Below, piece by piece: positions 16,775 to 28,226 of a DNA stretch of 64,000 nt; within the stretch, counting starts at the first letter, position 1; the number at the start of each line of letters is the position of its first letter. Made by a program: the position numbers and the translations under genes. The notes under the pieces are model-generated. The model saw nothing but the letters and a program-made list of their open reading frames with translations, was not told where the DNA came from and did not search any database. The stretch comes from JAAXHH01 sp965248395 (GTDB lineage Bacteria; JAAXHH01), in contig OZ252103.1 of the NCBI GenBank assembly GCA_965248395.1, forward strand, positions 496,001-560,000. Reading direction: 5' to 3'.

Positions 16775-17773
16775 TCAGATCCCCGCCAGCCGCTCCAGCA
16801 GGTCCACGCAGCGGTTGGAGTAGCCCCATTCGTTGTCGTACCAGCCACAGATCTTGACCAGGCCTTCGTCAATGATCATGGTCAGCTCGGAATCGAAGAT
16901 GCACGACGCGGGGTTGTGCACGATGTCGACGGAGACGATGGGATCCTCGCAGTACTCCAGTATGCCGTTGAGGCTGCCTGAAGCGGCGGTCGCGAAGGCT
17001 TTATTGACTTCGTCGGCCGTGGGGACGCGTTCGACCTGGGCCACGAAGTCGGTCAGGGAGCCGTCCGGGACGGGCACGCGGATAGCCATTCCGTTGAGTC
17101 GGCCGTTCAGCTCCGGGATCACCTCGCCGATGGCCTTGGCCGCCCCGGTGCTCGTGGGGATCATGGACACGGCGGCCGACCGGGCCCGGCGCGGGTCGCT
17201 GTGGGCGAAGTCGATGATGCTCTGGTCGCTGGTATAGGCGTGCACCGTGGTCATGGACCCGCGTACGACGCCGAAATTTTCGTGGAGCACGGACGCCATG
17301 GGGGCGAGGCAGTTGGTGGTGCAGGACGCGTTGGAGACGATGCGGTGGGAGCCGTTCAGAATCCCGTCGTTCACGCCCATGACGATGGTCGCGTCCACGT
17401 TGGTCGCGGGCGCTGAGATCAGCACTTTCTTCGCCCCGGCCGAGAGGTGCGCCGAGGCCTGTTCCCCGTCGGTGAAGATGCCGGTCGATTCCACCACCAG
17501 GTCGACGCCGCGGTCGCCCCAGGGCAGGTCCGCGGGATCGCGCTCGGACACGATATCGATCTTGTCGCCGTTGATGTAGAGTCCGTCCTCCACCGCCCTG
17601 ACAGGTCCCTCATAGCGGCCATGGACGGAGTCATATTTCAACAGGTGCGCGAGCGTCGCGCTGTCGGTAAGGTCGTTGATGGCGACCACCTCGAATCCGG
17701 TTCGCTCCGTCATGGCGCGGAAGACCATGCGCCCGATACGGCCGAACCCGTTGATGCCGACCCTGATACCCAT
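16775..17773 (-). CDS. gap: Type I glyceraldehyde-3-phosphate dehydrogenase
   Basis: Phosphorylating, NAD-dependent GAPDH of glycolysis and gluconeogenesis in the cytoplasm. The N-terminal GINGFGRIGRMVFRA is the dinucleotide-binding loop. SNASCTTNCLAP carries the catalytic Cys, and a His follows in TTVHAYTSDQ. The C-terminus has WYDNEWGYSNRCVDL. The ATG at 17773 is preceded by GGAGG about 10 nt upstream; a TTG extension of six codons has no such support. About 330 residues is the usual length. It stands alone, with no pgk or tpi next to it. Confidence 0.97.
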   Translation of the reverse strand: MGIRVGINGFGRIGRMVFRAMTERTGFEVVAINDLTDSATLAHLLKYDSVHGRYEGPVRAVEDGLYINGDKIDIVSERDPADLPWGDRGVDLVVESTGIFTDGEQASAHLSAGAKKVLISAPATNVDATIVMGVNDGILNGSHRIVSNASCTTNCLAPMASVLHENFGVVRGSMTTVHAYTSDQSIIDFAHSDPRRARSAAVSMIPTSTGAAKAIGEVIPELNGRLNGMAIRVPVPDGSLTDFVAQVERVPTADEVNKAFATAASGSLNGILEYCEDPIVSVDIVHNPASCIFDSELTMIIDEGLVKICGWYDNEWGYSNRCVDLLERLAGI

Positions 17774-17923
17774 GCTTCCCTTTGCCTCCAAAAGTATCGG
17801 GAAACCGTACCGTGCAATCCGGACGATTTCCCTTTTTCTTAGTCCGGCTTTAGCCGGTTCGATTTCTATGCTTCAGGCGGCAGGCGCCGCGCTTCATCTT
17901 ACGTTGATAGGTGCCGCGCCTTC

Positions 17924-20686
<2,763 letters not shown>

Positions 20687-21238
20687 AGTTACTGACTCCG
20701 TTTTTTATGATTGAATAAGATTCCAAAAATAATGATCGTGCGGCGGGACTGTCAAGCACAATCCGCCGGATAGAGTGTCCCTGACGCCCTGTAAGCTGGA
20801 GTCCGGACGGCCTTGTGGGGCGCGTCCCTGACGCCCTGCGCGGCGGAGACCCTGTCGTCCTGTGCGGCGCGTCCCTGACGCCCTGTAAGCGGGTGTCCGG
20901 GTGACCAATCAGGTCTTGACACAAGGGGGTTGTCCGGTCTATCATCGATAGGTTCAACTCAGGGCAGATTCGGTGAGTATACACGCGGAGGCGCCACCGG
21001 TTTTGAACCTCTCCGGGACACCTGACGCCATAGTCACTCCTTCTATCTTAAGTTGTATTAACATGCCTTCCATAATAACCTCCTGGGGAACAAACAGCCG
21101 GTTCAGTGTCCAATGGATACCGCGACGAGCGGTCCACGGGACGCCATTTCGCGCGGGTGACGGGACGTTGCGCCAGGCAGTCATCAGGCCACCTTGCAGC
21201 ACGGTCTGTGTGGCGCTGTTCAGCACGACGGATGCGGA
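20687..21238. other. Intergenic region with divergent promoters and a 47-bp repeat
   Basis: About 550 bp between the divergent acnA and DUF1207-like genes. It contains three imperfect 47-bp repeats (20777-20905) and an AT-rich stretch close to acnA (20700-20735) that probably holds its promoter. No further gene is supported. Confidence 0.5.
20777..20905. repeat. Three imperfect 47-bp tandem repeats
   Basis: The motif GTCCCTGACGCCCTG recurs at 20777, 20824 and 20871, exactly 47 bp apart, followed by TAAGC (first and third) or CGCGGC (second). The intervening halves are GC-rich and less conserved. The spacing and divergence fit a decaying tandem duplication in non-coding DNA. Confidence 0.75.
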
Positions 21239-22060
21239 ATGGGCTTGATCCGCTGGGCAGCCTGCGCAGGCATCCTATCCCTGGCGCTCGGCCTTACTGT
21301 CGACGCCGCGGCGGGTACCTGGCGCTTCGCCGCCCCTCAAAAGCGCCTGTTCCACCCGCTGCTGGCCGACCCGACCGAGACGCGGTTCGCCGTAACCACC
21401 AACCTGGACGACCGACTGAATGGGGACATCGGAGGTTCCTGGGAGGCCTTTGACTACGCGTGGGACGAGGACGGGCCGCTGCGGTTCCGGACCGGGATCC
21501 ATGCCGGCGTTTTTTCGAAGCTGCGCTGGTCCGGGAAGACCTTCCCCCTCGAGACCGCCGATTACCTGGTCGGACTACACGCGGACCTGGGCAATGACCG
21601 GCTCACCGGCCGGTTCGAATACGCCCACGTGAGCGCCCACCTGGCCGACGGATACGACGGGACTGAGCAGTCCTTCACCTACAGCAGAGAGTATTTCACG
21701 GTGTACGGCGCCTACGAGCGGGGGTTCGCCCACGGAACCGCGCGGGTCTACAGCAGCCTGCGCTGGTCGAACCACGCCATCCCGGACGTGCGGCGGTGGC
21801 GGGTCCAGGCCGGGGCGGAACTGTTCTCCTCTCCACTGGCTGGCCGGGCCGCCCGCGCCTATCTCGCCTGCGACGTGCGGGTTTTTCGGGGTGGGGACCT
21901 AACGGTCAATCGCACGGCGCACGCCGGATTGCTGTTCCACAACGAGGGAGCGAGAGGCCTGCGGATCGCCCTCGTTTATCACGGCGGGCGCAGCGAACAC
22001 GGACAGTTTCATCACATGGAGGACCGTTACGCGGGGATCGGGCTGTTCTTCGACCTGTGA
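21239..22060 (+). CDS. DUF1207-like exported/outer-membrane protein
   Basis: A 273-aa protein with a signal peptide (GLIRWAACAGILSLALGLTVDAAAG). The mature start has FHPLLADPTETRFAV, resembling the conserved opening of DUF1207 proteins. Alternating hydrophobic and polar segments throughout (RFRTGIHAGVFSKL, TVYGAYERGFAHGTARVYSS, GIGLFFDL with a C-terminal aromatic/Leu) suggest an outer-membrane beta-barrel. The ATG at 21239 places the signal peptide at the N-terminus; a TTG 45 nt upstream is less likely. Function unknown. The threonine synthase gene follows 140 bp later. Confidence 0.6.
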   Translation: MGLIRWAACAGILSLALGLTVDAAAGTWRFAAPQKRLFHPLLADPTETRFAVTTNLDDRLNGDIGGSWEAFDYAWDEDGPLRFRTGIHAGVFSKLRWSGKTFPLETADYLVGLHADLGNDRLTGRFEYAHVSAHLADGYDGTEQSFTYSREYFTVYGAYERGFAHGTARVYSSLRWSNHAIPDVRRWRVQAGAELFSSPLAGRAARAYLACDVRVFRGGDLTVNRTAHAGLLFHNEGARGLRIALVYHGGRSEHGQFHHMEDRYAGIGLFFDL

Positions 22061-22198
22061 TCGACCTGTGACATACTGCGGGGGTAAGGAGACGCACAGT
22101 GAGGAGATCGGCAGCGGAGATCGACCTGTGATCGGCAGCGGGAGACTAGCCGCGGAGACTGGCGTGACGGCTCGGAAACCGGAAAGACGGAAACAATC

Positions 22199-23389
22199 AT
22201 GAGCTTTCTCATCGACCTGGAATGCAGCGACTGCGGCCGCCGGCTGTCGGCGAACCAGTTGCAAAACCTGTGTCCCGACTGCGCCAGGCCGCTCCTCGCG
22301 CGATATGACACCGAAGAGGCGGGCAAGGCGCTGACCCCGGAAATACTGGCGATGCGCGAACCCACCCTGTGGCGCTACCGCGAGATGCTCCCGGTGCGCG
22401 ACGAATCGGCCATCGTTACCCTGAGCGAGGGCGGTACGCCCCTCATCCAGGCCCGGCGCCTGGGCGAGGGCCTGGGCATGAACGGTCTTTATATCAAGGA
22501 TGAATCCGTCAATCCCACCGGTTCGTTCAAGGCCCGGGGACTGGCCATGGCCGTTTCACGCGCCATGGAGTTGGGGGCCGATTCACTGGCCATTCCTTCC
22601 GCCGGCAACGCGGCAGGCGCCCTCTCCGCTTACGGCGCCAAGGCGGGCATTCCCGTGCACGTGTTCATGCCCAGGGATACGCCTCTGCCCTTCATCGTCG
22701 AATGCCGGGCCCACGGCGCAAGCGTAGAACTCGTGGACGGACTCATCACGGACTGTGGCAAGCTGGTGGCCGCCCGGAAGGACGAAGAGGGCTGGTTCGA
22801 CGTATCTACCCTGAAGGAGCCCTACCGGGTCGAGGGCAAGAAGACCATGGGGTACGAACTGGCGGAACAGTGCGGTTGGACCCTGCCCGAGGTGATCCTG
22901 TATCCAGCGGGCGGCGGCACGGGCCTGATCGGCATGTGGAAGGCCTTCGCCGAAATGGAAGCGCTCGGGTGGATAGGAACGGAGCGGCCCCGCATGGTCG
23001 CGGTGCAAGCCGCCGGTTGCCAGCCCATCGTCCGCGCGTGGGAACAGAACTGGCCCGACGCCCCCGAGTGGAAGAACGCCCGTACGCTCGCCAGCGGGCT
23101 GCGCGTGCCCGCGGCCGTGGGAGACAAGTTGATGCTGGCCGCGATCCGGGAAAGCCGCGGGGACGCGGTGGCCGTGCCAGACGGCGACATGATCCGGGGC
23201 GTGCGGGAGATCGGTGCCAACGAAGGCATCTTCGCGGCGCCCGAAGGCGGCGCCGTGCTGGCCGGTCTGAGGAAAATGCTCGCCCTGGGCCGTATCGACC
23301 GGTCCGAACGCGTCGTGCTCTTCAATACCGGGAGCGGGCACAAGTACGTGGACAACCTGGTGGAACTGCACGGTGATGCGCAGGCTTGA
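22199..23389 (+). CDS. thrC: Threonine synthase
   Basis: A 396-aa PLP-dependent enzyme of fold type II that converts O-phosphohomoserine to threonine. The N-terminus carries a zinc-ribbon-like pair CSDC/CPDC, as in many archaeal-type threonine synthases. KDESVNPTGSFKARG holds the PLP lysine, and PSAGNAAGALSAYGA and PAGGGTGLIGMWKAF form the substrate and phosphate loops. The ATG follows AAAGACGGAAACA, a weak ribosome site. No other thr gene is adjacent. Other threonine-synthase-like PLP enzymes share these motifs, so the substrate is inferred. Confidence 0.88.
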   Translation: MSFLIDLECSDCGRRLSANQLQNLCPDCARPLLARYDTEEAGKALTPEILAMREPTLWRYREMLPVRDESAIVTLSEGGTPLIQARRLGEGLGMNGLYIKDESVNPTGSFKARGLAMAVSRAMELGADSLAIPSAGNAAGALSAYGAKAGIPVHVFMPRDTPLPFIVECRAHGASVELVDGLITDCGKLVAARKDEEGWFDVSTLKEPYRVEGKKTMGYELAEQCGWTLPEVILYPAGGGTGLIGMWKAFAEMEALGWIGTERPRMVAVQAAGCQPIVRAWEQNWPDAPEWKNARTLASGLRVPAAVGDKLMLAAIRESRGDAVAVPDGDMIRGVREIGANEGIFAAPEGGAVLAGLRKMLALGRIDRSERVVLFNTGSGHKYVDNLVELHGDAQA

Positions 23390-23461
23390 GTAAATTTTAT
23401 TATATTTATCTCGAGATCGTATCACTTTTTTGGACTATAGGTTTAGGCTTACAATCCTGCC

Positions 23462-24109
23462 ATGCTTGTAGTCGAACAGATTCTCTTTGAACGGTCGCAA
23501 TTGAGTACGCCAACCGACCCCTTACCCCATTCGAGAGGAATAGCAGTGAAAGCGTGGGAGTTGCTGTCATCTGACGAGAAAATCAAACTGACTAATGATA
23601 AAGTGCATGAACTGTTTGATTTTCTTGAAGAGAAATTCGATGAGGTGACTGCATCATTCAAGAACGTGAATGAACGCTTCGACAAGATGGATCAACGCTT
23701 CGACAAGATGGATCAGCGCTTCGACAAGATGGATCAGCGTTTGGAAAGCGTGGAACAACGTCTGGATGGCATGGAGTTACGCTTCGAGGCCATGGAACGG
23801 CGCTTCGACAAGATGGATCAGCGTTTTGACAGGATGGAAAAGCGCTTCGACAAGATGGATCAGCGTTTTGACAGGATGGAAAAGGAGTTTGAGAAAACCC
23901 AAATAAGTATGAGTATATTGAGTGGGCATGTCATGTTTATAGAGAACACTGCCTTCACATTGGAACGAATTCACATACCATCTGACCAAGCAAGAAAGCA
24001 GTTGGTGGATGTTTTGGAAAGACAGACAAGAGTGACTGATATCGGCGATGATATGCGTAAAGGTGTATTAGACTCATTTACGAGATTCAAAGAGATTTTT
24101 AACAGGTAG
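23462..24109 (+). CDS. Heptad-repeat coiled-coil protein
   Basis: A 215-aa protein whose centre is ten tandem seven-residue units (RFDKMDQ, RFDRMEK and variants; residues about 72-141), each encoded by a 21-bp repeat. They form a long, highly charged coiled coil with Phe/Leu at position a and Met at d. The N-terminal 70 residues contain an acidic helix (LFDFLEEKFDEVTASFKNVNE), and the C-terminal 75 residues form a different helical domain (MFIENTAFTLERIHIPSD). Proteins of this kind are common near mobile DNA and vary in repeat number. Function unknown. An IS256 copy begins 26 bp after the stop. Confidence 0.7.
   Translation: MLVVEQILFERSQLSTPTDPLPHSRGIAVKAWELLSSDEKIKLTNDKVHELFDFLEEKFDEVTASFKNVNERFDKMDQRFDKMDQRFDKMDQRLESVEQRLDGMELRFEAMERRFDKMDQRFDRMEKRFDKMDQRFDRMEKEFEKTQISMSILSGHVMFIENTAFTLERIHIPSDQARKQLVDVLERQTRVTDIGDDMRKGVLDSFTRFKEIFNR
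23675..23884 (+). repeat. Ten 21-bp coding repeats
   Basis: Units begin at 23675 and every 21 bp after that. Units 1-3, 7 and 9 are almost identical (CGCTTCGACAAGATGGATCA), units 8 and 10 match each other (CGTTTTGACAGGATGGAAAA), and units 4-6 have diverged. Repeat number is likely to vary by slippage in multiples of seven residues without loss of frame. Confidence 0.85.
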
Positions 24110-24134
24110 CCTACCCCAACTGCAATTTGCCCTG

Positions 24135-25467
24135 GGGTCTGTCACGGATTTTGTGTAACTGACAGTTTCATGTGATGGGCACTCTGTCTTCGTACATGAT
24201 GATGAACTGGTTGATTGCGGCTGTCCAGTGGACAAGGGGCCGGGTCCACCTTCGGGACAGATTGAGCAGGGCCAGATAGAGCAGTTTCCTGGCCGCCTCG
24301 TCCGTGGGGAAAGCGCCTCTGGTCTTGATGATCTTGCGCAGGCCCCGGTTCATGGATTCGATGGCATTCGTAGTGTAGATGACCTTCCTGATCTCCTGTG
24401 GGAAGGCGAAGAACGGGGTCAGATGGTCCCAGTGTCTGCGCCATAGCCGGCTGATCGTGGGATATTGCTTATCCCAGTGTTCGGCAAAGCGATAAAGCGC
24501 GGCCTCAGCCTGCTCCAAGGTAGCGGCCTGGTATATCGCCCGGAGATCCTTGGCCACCTGCTTACGGTCCTTCCAGGAGACGTAGGTCAGGCTGTTACGC
24601 ACCATGTGGACGATGCAGAGCTGCACCTGGGCCTTGGGGTACACCGTCTCTATGGCCTGGGGGAAGCCGGTGAGGCCGTCGCAACAGGCGATGAAGATAT
24701 CGGCAACGCCCCGGTTCTTCAGTTCGGTCAGTACGTGGAGCCAGAACTTTGCCCCTTCGTTCTGCTCGATCCAGAGCCCCAGGAGTTCCTTGTCGCCGCG
24801 CAGGTTAACGCCCAGGGCCAGGTAGACCGCCTTGTTCCGTACGCTGCCGCTATCACGTATCTTGACGAACAGGGCATCCAGGAACAGGATCGGGTAGATC
24901 TCATCCAGGGGCCGCGACTGCCAGGCCAGGGCCTCGTCGGTCACGGCGTCGGTGATCCGCGAGACCAATTCGGGCGAGATGGACACCCCGTAGAGGTCTT
25001 CGATATGGCCCTGGATATCCCGGGTGCTCATGCCCCTTGCGTACATGGAGATGATCTTGTCGTCGAAGTCGGGCCAACGCGTCTGGTACTTGCGGATCAA
25101 CTTCGGATCGAAGCTGCCTTCGCGGTCCCGGGGGATCTCTACCGGCAGATCGCCCTTGTCGTCCTTGAGCGTCTTGGTGGTCTTGCCGTTGCGTGAGTTG
25201 CCGCGGTTCCTGCCATCGGGGGCATGTTTCTCGTAGCCGAGATGATCGGTGAGCTCGGCTTCCAGGATCCGCTCGGCCATGCGCTTCTTCATGCGCTTGA
25301 GCAGGCCGTCTTCGCCGAACAGGTCCTCGGCGTCCACCCCGTCTTCCATAAGTTCATCGAGAAGACGGTCGATCTTACCTGGGGGTTTTCTTTCTCTGGC
25401 CATAGCACTTCCTCCTTTTGAGCAAGATACAGGCTATTGCCAGTTACACAAAACATGTTACAGACTC
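24135..25467 (-). mobile_element. IS256-family insertion sequence, copy 3
   Basis: 1,333 bp with the same ends as copies 1 and 2, flanked by a 9-bp direct repeat TTTGCCCTG (24126-24134 and 25468-25476). It lies just after the coiled-coil gene, in non-coding DNA. Confidence 0.95.
24168..25403 (-). CDS. IS256-family transposase (copy 3)
   Basis: A 411-aa DDE transposase, identical in protein sequence to copy 1 as far as I can see. The only nucleotide difference I noticed is one serine codon in NRGNSRNGK, TCA here against AGT in copies 1 and 2: three adjacent changes that leave the amino acid unchanged. The catalytic Asp, Asp and Glu motifs are present. The frame and AGGAGG ribosome site are intact. 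Confidence 0.95.
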   Translation of the reverse strand: MARERKPPGKIDRLLDELMEDGVDAEDLFGEDGLLKRMKKRMAERILEAELTDHLGYEKHAPDGRNRGNSRNGKTTKTLKDDKGDLPVEIPRDREGSFDPKLIRKYQTRWPDFDDKIISMYARGMSTRDIQGHIEDLYGVSISPELVSRITDAVTDEALAWQSRPLDEIYPILFLDALFVKIRDSGSVRNKAVYLALGVNLRGDKELLGLWIEQNEGAKFWLHVLTELKNRGVADIFIACCDGLTGFPQAIETVYPKAQVQLCIVHMVRNSLTYVSWKDRKQVAKDLRAIYQAATLEQAEAALYRFAEHWDKQYPTISRLWRRHWDHLTPFFAFPQEIRKVIYTTNAIESMNRGLRKIIKTRGAFPTDEAARKLLYLALLNLSRRWTRPLVHWTAAINQFIIMYEDRVPIT

Positions 25468-25843
25468 TTTGCCCTGCTGTGAATTCCTTCCTTTGCCGTC
25501 CACACCCGGTGTGTTGAAACGTTTACCGTCGAGTGTTTCGTCGAAGCTCGTCGAACGTCTTTCATTCACCCGTGTCACCTTTTTATTAGCGCGCTGTGCC
25601 ACCGGTGATTCAGGTAGGTAATTACTAAAATCAGTTTCGCGTCATATCAAAAACCCGTATATTTTTGTAGTCTGTTCTAACACTGTAATCGTGACGCAAG
25701 GCTAGTCCAGGAAATGGAACCCTGCGGCCGAGAATCAGTTTATTTAAAGTAACCGAATGTCGTTCAGATCAAAGACGCCCATATCGTTGCCGACCCAGAG
25801 AGCACCCATTTCGATCCGTAAATCACCCGTCGGGAAAACAGGC
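25468..25843. other. Intergenic region before the exported protein gene
   Basis: About 375 bp of AT-richer DNA with no supported gene. It probably contains the promoter for the gene starting at 25844. No RNA gene is recognised. Confidence 0.4.
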
Positions 25844-27094
25844 ATGCGTAGATTCATCCTCCTATCCGCACTGCTCTTCCTGCTGCCTTCACCGGCCAGC
25901 GCCCAGAAGATGCTGATCCACATGGACCTGGAGCAGCAGGATCATCTCAAGGCCTACGGTATCGCCTTCCAGGCCCTGGAACAGGGCTACACGGTCGAGT
26001 GGCTGCTGAACTACCGCGGCGGGTCCTTCATCATGGACCACACGGCCGACCGCGTGCGGGCGTGCTACCTTCGGGGCGTGAGCTTCAAAGTGGTCGACGG
26101 CGCTGAATTGGTCCGGATCTACGCCCATATCGAAGAAAACAACATGGACCGGGTGCTGCTCGAGAAGGCGCCCAAAGTCGCCGTGTACACCCGGCCCGAC
26201 AAGCGTCCCTGGGACGACGCCGTGACCATGGCGCTGGAATACGCCGAGGTGCCTTACAAGACCGTCTTCGACAAGGAGGTCCTGAGCGGCGAACTGAAGC
26301 AGTACGACTGGCTGCACCTGCACCACGAGGATTTCACGGGACAGTACAGCAAGTTCTACAGCTACCACCGCATGCCCTGGTACCAACAACAGCAGACCAC
26401 CGATGAAACGCTGGCGCGGACCTTGGGGTACCCTACTGTGGCTGAAGCCAAGAAGGCCGTGGCGCAGGGCATCAAGGCCTTCGTGAGCGACGGCGGCTTC
26501 ATCTTCGCCATGTGCGCGGCGACGGAGACCCTGGAGATCGCCCTGGCTTCGGCACGGACCGATATCGTGGCGCCCGAGTACGACCACACCCCCGTTGATC
26601 CCGGCGCTCAGTCCAAGCTGGACTTCGGCCAGACCTTCGCCTTCGAGAACTTCACGCTTCAGCTGAACCCGCTCATCGGTTCCTTTTCGAACATTGACGT
26701 GAACCAGGTCAACGCAGGCAAGGTACCGACCGGGCCCTTCACTCTTTTCGATTTTTCCGCCAAGTACGATCCGGTCCCTTCGATGCTCACGCAAAGCCAC
26801 GTGAACTACATCGCCGGGTTCTACGGGCTGTCCACTTCGTTCAGCCGCGACGTGCTCAAGCGCACCACGGTCGTCCTCGCCGAGGAGGCCGGGACCGACC
26901 ATGTCAAGTACATCCACGGAAACTACGGGAGGGGGACTTACACCTTCTACGGGGGGCACGATCCGGAGGATGAAGAGCACCTCGTGGGCGATCCGCCGAC
27001 TAATCTCGCCCTCCACAAGAACTCCCCCGGATACCGGCTGATCCTGAACAACGTACTTTTCCCCGCGGCCAAGAAGAAGAAGCGCAAAACCTGA
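25844..27094 (+). CDS. Exported conserved protein (homologues often labelled asparagine synthetase B)
   Basis: A 416-aa protein with a clear signal peptide (MRRFILLSALLFLLPSPASAQ) when started at the ATG at 25844; the open frame extends 29 codons further but without a secretion signal at its start. The mature start KMLIHMDLEQQDHLKAYGIA followed by VEWLLNYRGGSFIMDH matches a conserved exported family that I recall being annotated asparagine synthetase B in related phyla, although I see neither the Cys-1 glutaminase nor the ATP-loop motifs of AsnB. The middle has a Rossmann-like YDWLHLHHEDFTGQY and FVSDGGFIFAMCAAT segment, like ThuA/GATase folds. The C-terminus is basic (KKKKRKT). Function unknown. 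Confidence 0.6.
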   Translation: MRRFILLSALLFLLPSPASAQKMLIHMDLEQQDHLKAYGIAFQALEQGYTVEWLLNYRGGSFIMDHTADRVRACYLRGVSFKVVDGAELVRIYAHIEENNMDRVLLEKAPKVAVYTRPDKRPWDDAVTMALEYAEVPYKTVFDKEVLSGELKQYDWLHLHHEDFTGQYSKFYSYHRMPWYQQQQTTDETLARTLGYPTVAEAKKAVAQGIKAFVSDGGFIFAMCAATETLEIALASARTDIVAPEYDHTPVDPGAQSKLDFGQTFAFENFTLQLNPLIGSFSNIDVNQVNAGKVPTGPFTLFDFSAKYDPVPSMLTQSHVNYIAGFYGLSTSFSRDVLKRTTVVLAEEAGTDHVKYIHGNYGRGTYTFYGGHDPEDEEHLVGDPPTNLALHKNSPGYRLILNNVLFPAAKKKKRKT

Positions 27095-27393
27095 CGGCGG
27101 ATCAAAATCACTTGCCGATCCGCGCCAGACCAGGTATACTGTTGGTTACCTCGCACAGGTTTACAGCAAAGTCATTTTAAAAGAACCTTTGCTATAAAAT
27201 AGGGAATCCTGCTCCGGGTATCGATGGCATGCCTCACCAGTTTGGAGGACGTCAGAACTACTTGGGGGGACAACCACTGTTCCAATCAGGTTCTCCTAAA
27301 AATACTTATGCTCGCCTGTGCGGGGTAACTCTCCTCCGGTGCGTTTGATCAGCATGCGTACCTGTACATGCTTCCTTCTTGCCACAGACCACC
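27095..27393. other. Intergenic region before ecfT
   Basis: About 300 bp. A small hairpin GCGGATC/GATCCGC occurs just after the stop of the exported protein gene (27100-27126) without a T-run. A TATAAAAT-type -10-like sequence lies near 27193. I see no riboswitch or gene. Confidence 0.35.
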
Positions 27394-28206
27394 ATGCTCC
27401 AGAACCTGACGCTGGGACTGTTCTACCCCGGTGAGTCATCAGTCCATCGCCTCGATCCCCGCACCAAGCTGTGCGGCGCCCTGGCGCTGATGGCGGTGCT
27501 GATCTGGGCGAAATCCCTGCCGCTGTTCTTTTTCATGCTGACTTTGATCGCGGTCCTGGTCCGGATCTCCGATATCCCACCCCACCTGCTGCTCAACAAC
27601 CTGAAGGCCTTCCGGCTGCTGCTGATCATCACCTTCGCCGCCCATGCCTGCTTCACGCCGGGCGAGGCGGTGATCATCGCCGGGTTCACGATTCCAGGTC
27701 CGACGTGGGAGGGACTCTTCCAGGGTACGATCTTCAGCATGCGCCTGGTCGTCATCATGCTGATCGCGGCCCTGCTGATGCTGACCACGGCGCCGCTGGA
27801 CGTTTCGGACGGTATCGAGCGTCTGCTCAAACCTTTCGAACGGTTCGGCCTGCCCGCCCACGAACTGGCCATGATGATGGTCATCGCCCTACGGTTCATC
27901 CCGACCCTGGTGGAAGAATCGGACCGCCTTCAGAAAGCGCAGATGTCCCGCGGCGCCGATTTCACCGGCAACCCTATCCGGCGCGTGCGGAAAATGATCT
28001 CGCTGCTCGTGCCGCTTATGCTCTCGGCCTTCCGGCGGGCCGAGGAACTCGCCGTCGCCATGGAATCCCGCTGCTACCGGGGCGGCGCGGGCCGCACGCA
28101 GTATCGCATCATGGCCCTGGCCCGCAACGATTACGTCGCCATCGTCGCCGTCGTGACCCTGCTCCTACTCTGCGGGATCGCGAGCGGCCTCAACAGCCTG
28201 TATTGA
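27394..28206 (+). CDS. ecfT: Energy-coupling factor transporter transmembrane protein EcfT
   Basis: A 270-aa membrane scaffold subunit of ECF vitamin/metal importers. It has five or more hydrophobic helices and the two conserved C-terminal coupling motifs, AQMSRGAD and AMESRCYRGG, which contact the ATPases. The N-terminal SSVHRLDPRTKL is also typical. The ATG at 27394 is preferred over a TTG 15 nt upstream. No EcfA ATPase or S-component gene is adjacent, so it must work with subunits encoded elsewhere, as in group II systems. truA follows after 20 bp in the same direction. Confidence 0.9.
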   Translation: MLQNLTLGLFYPGESSVHRLDPRTKLCGALALMAVLIWAKSLPLFFFMLTLIAVLVRISDIPPHLLLNNLKAFRLLLIITFAAHACFTPGEAVIIAGFTIPGPTWEGLFQGTIFSMRLVVIMLIAALLMLTTAPLDVSDGIERLLKPFERFGLPAHELAMMMVIALRFIPTLVEESDRLQKAQMSRGADFTGNPIRRVRKMISLLVPLMLSAFRRAEELAVAMESRCYRGGAGRTQYRIMALARNDYVAIVAVVTLLLLCGIASGLNSLY

Positions 28207-28226
28207 TCCCTCCTATCCCATCCGCC

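Noticed and set aside
23675..23884. CRISPR-like array
   Set aside because: The 21-bp units are contiguous with no spacers, keep the reading frame and encode heptads.
27471..28226. N-terminal extension of truA through the ecfT region
   Set aside because: It is an out-of-frame shadow of ecfT; TruA homology begins at the ATG at 28227.
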